Of a DNA stretch of 64,000 bases, positions 62,001-64,000 are shown piece by piece; the first letter of the stretch is position 1; every line of letters begins with the position of its first letter. The DNA is taken from assembly GCF_003385895.1 (NCBI RefSeq), contig NZ_QRDQ01000012.1, positions 186,001 to 250,000 on the forward strand, read 5' to 3'. Under the pieces are notes generated by a model, which worked only from the letters and a program-made list of their open reading frames with translations, was not told the DNA's origin and ran no database searches. Origin of the DNA: Flavobacterium cutihirudinis. Lineage in GTDB: Bacteria; Bacteroidota; Bacteroidia; Flavobacteriales; Flavobacteriaceae. The translations under genes and the position numbers were made by a program.

Positions 62001-64000
62001 GACAAATTCAATCCAAGTAAATTACTAAATGCACAACAGCTTAACAGTGATCCTAAAAAAGATGGTTTTGTTCTTGTAAAAATTACATCAATTATTCCGG
62101 AACTGTATGTTTTAACAAATGCCAACTATCAAAATAAAACCTATTTTGATAATCACATACATTTACAAAATCATGAAACCACAGTTAAAGTTCCACTAAA
62201 AAAAGAATTTGAAACACAAATACTAGTAGATTTTCAATGTGTATTCGATAATGATATTTTTACTGAAACTATTACTATTCCACTTAAAAGCCAAGAGCAA
62301 AAATTAGAATGGACAATTGAGAGTTTTAGAAATAAAATACAACCCGGAACAAATGAAAATTGGTCATTTAAACTGAACGGTTTTAACACAAAAAAAGAAG
62401 CTGAAGTTTTGGCTTCGATGTATGATAGCTCTTTGGATCAGTTTTCTGTAAAAAATTGGGATCTTTTAAAATTTGAAGATAATTATTACAACGGCACAAA
62501 TTTTAAAACAGGTTTAGGTTTTGATATTAGTTATGCGTCTGTAGAAAATCTTAATGAAAGATTTCCGCAATTAATTTTCAGCAATGAAGAAACCCAATTA
62601 AAATGGTTTGGTTTTAATTTTTACGACAGTAGATATGGTGACTCGCTGGGCATTACGATTACGGAGCTAAAAGATAAAAAAGTGGGAAGCGAAACAATAA
62701 AAGGAGATCCAGATGCTGTAATGGCAGTTGGGGCAGGATTAGCAAATGCTGTAGTTGAAGAAGATAATCAGGTTTACAATACTGCTGCAGTAGCCATGAC
62801 ACTAGATGAAGTCCGTTTTGTTAAACCTGTCGTTGCGTCTGCACAGGAAACGACTGAAAATCCTCCATACTTTCAAACAAATAAGGTAAAATTCATCCCA
62901 GGTAAAAAGATCATCAGTGGACTAACCAACATGGTTATCACTGCATCAACTCTGTATGTAATTGATGGAGAAATCTCATCAGAAGACAATTTCAATAAAA
63001 TAAATCCAGAAGATATTTTGGACATTGATTTTTTGACTTCAGATAAAGCAATCCGCATATACGGAAGCAAAGGCGCAAACGGCGTAATCATCATTACAAC
63101 AAAAAAAGCACTCGAAGCTCTTACCCAAGTAAAAGCAAGAAAAAACCTTTCAGAAACGGCTTTCTTTCTGCCAAACTTAAAAACCGATGCAACTGGAAAA
63201 GTAAGTTTCAATTTTACTTCTCCCGAAGCTTTAACTGCCTGGAAACTGCGTTTACTGGCACATAATAAAGATGCTGTTTCCGGTTATTTGGAGAAAAGCG
63301 TTGTTACACAAAAAGAATTGATGCTTTTACCGAATTTCCCACGCTTCTTTAGAGAAAAAGACACCATTCTAATCTCTGCTAAAATTTCAAATATTACAGA
63401 CAAAGCCAAAAGCGGAATTGCGATTCTCCAGTTTTTTGATGCTGTAACGATGCAGCCAATTGATGCTAAAATGCTGAATGCAAAAAATGTTAGAAATTTC
63501 AATGTTGGCGCTTTTGGAAATACAACTGCAACCTGGACAATTTCGATTCCAGAAGGTTTGCAAGGTGTTCAATATAAAATTTTGGCCAAAGCCGATAATT
63601 TTTCGGATGGAGAAGAGAATATACTTCCGGTTTTAACAAACAATATGTTGGTAACTGAAAGTATTCCGGTTTGGGTTCGTGAAAATTCGACTAAAGAATA
63701 CACATTTGAGAATTTAAAAAGCAACAATTCTTCGACTTTAAGAAATCATCAGTTTACACTTGAGTATACTTCAAACCCAACTTGGCTCGCGATACAGTCC
63801 TTGCCTTATTTAATGGAATACGAACACGAATGTGCCGAGCAGACTTTCGCACGTTTTTACGCAAACTCTTTGGCTTCAGAAATTATTTCAAGCAATCCAA
63901 AAATTGCAACATTATTTGAAGACTGGAGAAAAAGCGGAAAACTGAATTCAAAATTAGAAGAAAACGAAGAATTAAAGTCCCTTATTTTGGCTGAAACACC
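59088..64000 (+). CDS. Alpha-2-macroglobulin family protein with embedded TonB-plug-like segment, 3' end cut by window
   Basis: At least 1637 residues, open to the window edge. It has a signal peptide (NILFVFLLISTAVFSQ), a long alpha-helical N-terminal region with a repeated DSAA/DTAA stretch near residues 123-142, an MG2-type domain with DRAIYRPGQTVFYKG (about 593-607), and several further macroglobulin beta domains. A segment near residues 1280-1342 (YVIDGEI, INPEDILDIDFL, IYGSKGANGVIIITTKK) looks like the end of a SusC-type plug. Then comes the A2M domain (FFLPNLKTDATGKVSFNFTS) and the thioester motif CAEQ (63831-63842, Cys1582). It probably traps proteases in the periplasm or at the surface. 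Confidence 0.88.
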   Translation, partial: MKNILFVFLLISTAVFSQQNAKKWEKVRAFENEGKIKSANEIVTKIYKRSVARKDEVQMIKCFFYQSKYSQVLDENSKTKIVDNLKTDISRVSIPSKAILNLIYAKYLKDHSNYYDDVYAIVDSAAVMIDSAAATIDTAAVSGIKVEEVDSVEVPHSDYIPQEITTEDDVIATFNKTLENEAILKATPLIKYKDIFDYPDLEKFKQENLWNYLLKENITFFTEKIESWKIRNSDFSIYKDQILGNSNAFLKLNLDFLQEPNAKKVLALYQKLESDDPSLKNQLERAKFCQQYLLKSNEDFSVFLNKIEKETQDKNLIQNIKLEQAQILLDEASKELHPSNNIKALEVLNEVIKINENSNFAKQAVSKKYDILSKFLAIQFQKNSYENENTRAFINYKNVKKFKISFYKIDLLKVGKFSRLYEVNRDSLANSIVKNQNIIKTENYNLIDKENYFTYSTEVLLPKLPVGNYLAYFESDSDSKDQKSSGFEVLTISNISVLASKKERTENYQVLDRKTGKPLKDVTVEFEEKNAKTNLDGIATFNSETNEYDYNYRQKPIKLTQTGDSILVHKNYLPYKEDYKLSENNRMKGKIEFYLDRAIYRPGQTVFYKGIAIQKSNNKTSITANATFKINVSDGNGQSIKEFEVTTNEYGSFFGEFTIPKTGITGSYLISAQKPENLSNTGQTYWDKVSINYSNATMYFRVEEYKRPKFEVTFDAKKESFQLNQPVKIKGSAKAFAGSNISDATVKYTVTRYTTYLRNYYGREENETLAVGETKTDNSGKFVIDFTAIPPKNNSKENLPIFNYEISAAVTDINGETHSALTNVKIGYHDLILSAQIANTIETKNNNEVALTSTNLNGEFLAVKGEIKLYYLNPLSSKFKTRKFLKPEIETISPEDFDKLFPYEISENEANKNSSETLLFSKNIDTQKDKKVLLDFISNYKSGNYKIVFSAKDTFGNPIETTSNFIIKQSKDKFNPSKLLNAQQLNSDPKKDGFVLVKITSIIPELYVLTNANYQNKTYFDNHIHLQNHETTVKVPLKKEFETQILVDFQCVFDNDIFTETITIPLKSQEQKLEWTIESFRNKIQPGTNENWSFKLNGFNTKKEAEVLASMYDSSLDQFSVKNWDLLKFEDNYYNGTNFKTGLGFDISYASVENLNERFPQLIFSNEETQLKWFGFNFYDSRYGDSLGITITELKDKKVGSETIKGDPDAVMAVGAGLANAVVEEDNQVYNTAAVAMTLDEVRFVKPVVASAQETTENPPYFQTNKVKFIPGKKIISGLTNMVITASTLYVIDGEISSEDNFNKINPEDILDIDFLTSDKAIRIYGSKGANGVIIITTKKALEALTQVKARKNLSETAFFLPNLKTDATGKVSFNFTSPEALTAWKLRLLAHNKDAVSGYLEKSVVTQKELMLLPNFPRFFREKDTILISAKISNITDKAKSGIAILQFFDAVTMQPIDAKMLNAKNVRNFNVGAFGNTTATWTISIPEGLQGVQYKILAKADNFSDGEENILPVLTNNMLVTESIPVWVRENSTKEYTFENLKSNNSSTLRNHQFTLEYTSNPTWLAIQSLPYLMEYEHECAEQTFARFYANSLASEIISSNPKIATLFEDWRKSGKLNSKLEENEELKSLILAET

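Overview
This is an AT-rich, host-type chromosomal window from a member of the Bacteroidota, most likely Flavobacterium or a close relative. Pointers to this are the SusC/SusD pair, the UpxY-type NusG paralog, surface lipoproteins with acidic residues after the lipobox cysteine, gene starts without Shine-Dalgarno sequences, and repeated promoters of the form TTG-N19/20-TAnnTTTG, which is the Bacteroidota sigma-A consensus. No rRNA, tRNA, insertion sequence, prophage or CRISPR array is visible.

Region 1 (1-16484, all minus strand) is the export, regulatory and sugar-nucleotide end of a capsule or O-antigen-like polysaccharide locus. It reads from wza and wzc (16484-13234) through a UDP-GlcNAc 4-epimerase, UDP-glucose dehydrogenase, an UpxY/NusG-like antiterminator, a TviB-like UDP-HexNAc dehydrogenase, mannose-1-phosphate guanylyltransferase, dTDP-glucose 4,6-dehydratase, a second export module (large SLBB protein plus Wzz-like protein) and a glycerophosphodiesterase lipoprotein. 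It ends in a dTDP-3-acetamido-3,6-dideoxyhexose cassette: two tandem ketoisomerases, an acetyltransferase and an aminotransferase cut by the window edge. No glycosyltransferase, flippase, polymerase or rmlA is in the window; they presumably lie to the left. A terminator, a palindrome-flanked promoter and a leader hairpin separate the antiterminator gene from the genes after it.

Region 2 (16557-24453) is housekeeping: recR, a CoA-binding protein, marC, two adjacent amidinotransferase-fold hydrolases of arginine/citrulline type, gltA, eno and carA, several with clear terminators.

Region 3 (24694-42127, minus strand) is the ribosomal superoperon. A promoter drives rpsL-rpsG-fusA-rpsJ to a terminator. 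A second promoter then drives rplC to rplQ, including secY, infA, rpmJ and rpoA, to another terminator. An internal promoter and a perfect 10-bp hairpin lie just upstream of rpsH.

Region 4 (42295-64000) holds an Omp85-like protein divergent from rpsL, a three-gene SusC/SusD/lipoprotein operon ending in a strong terminator, rlmB, a DUF2490 protein, a rhomboid protease, rarA, a radC-HAD-hypothetical operon, mpl, a TPR protein, and the first 1637 codons of a very large alpha-2-macroglobulin-like protein that carries a TonB-plug-like insert.

The most unusual signals are the antiterminator/leader arrangement at 10043-10250, the rpsH internal promoter and hairpin, the plug-like segment inside the macroglobulin, the diverged tandem ketoisomerases, and several genes whose -7 element lies only 3-5 nt from the start codon (possible leaderless mRNAs).
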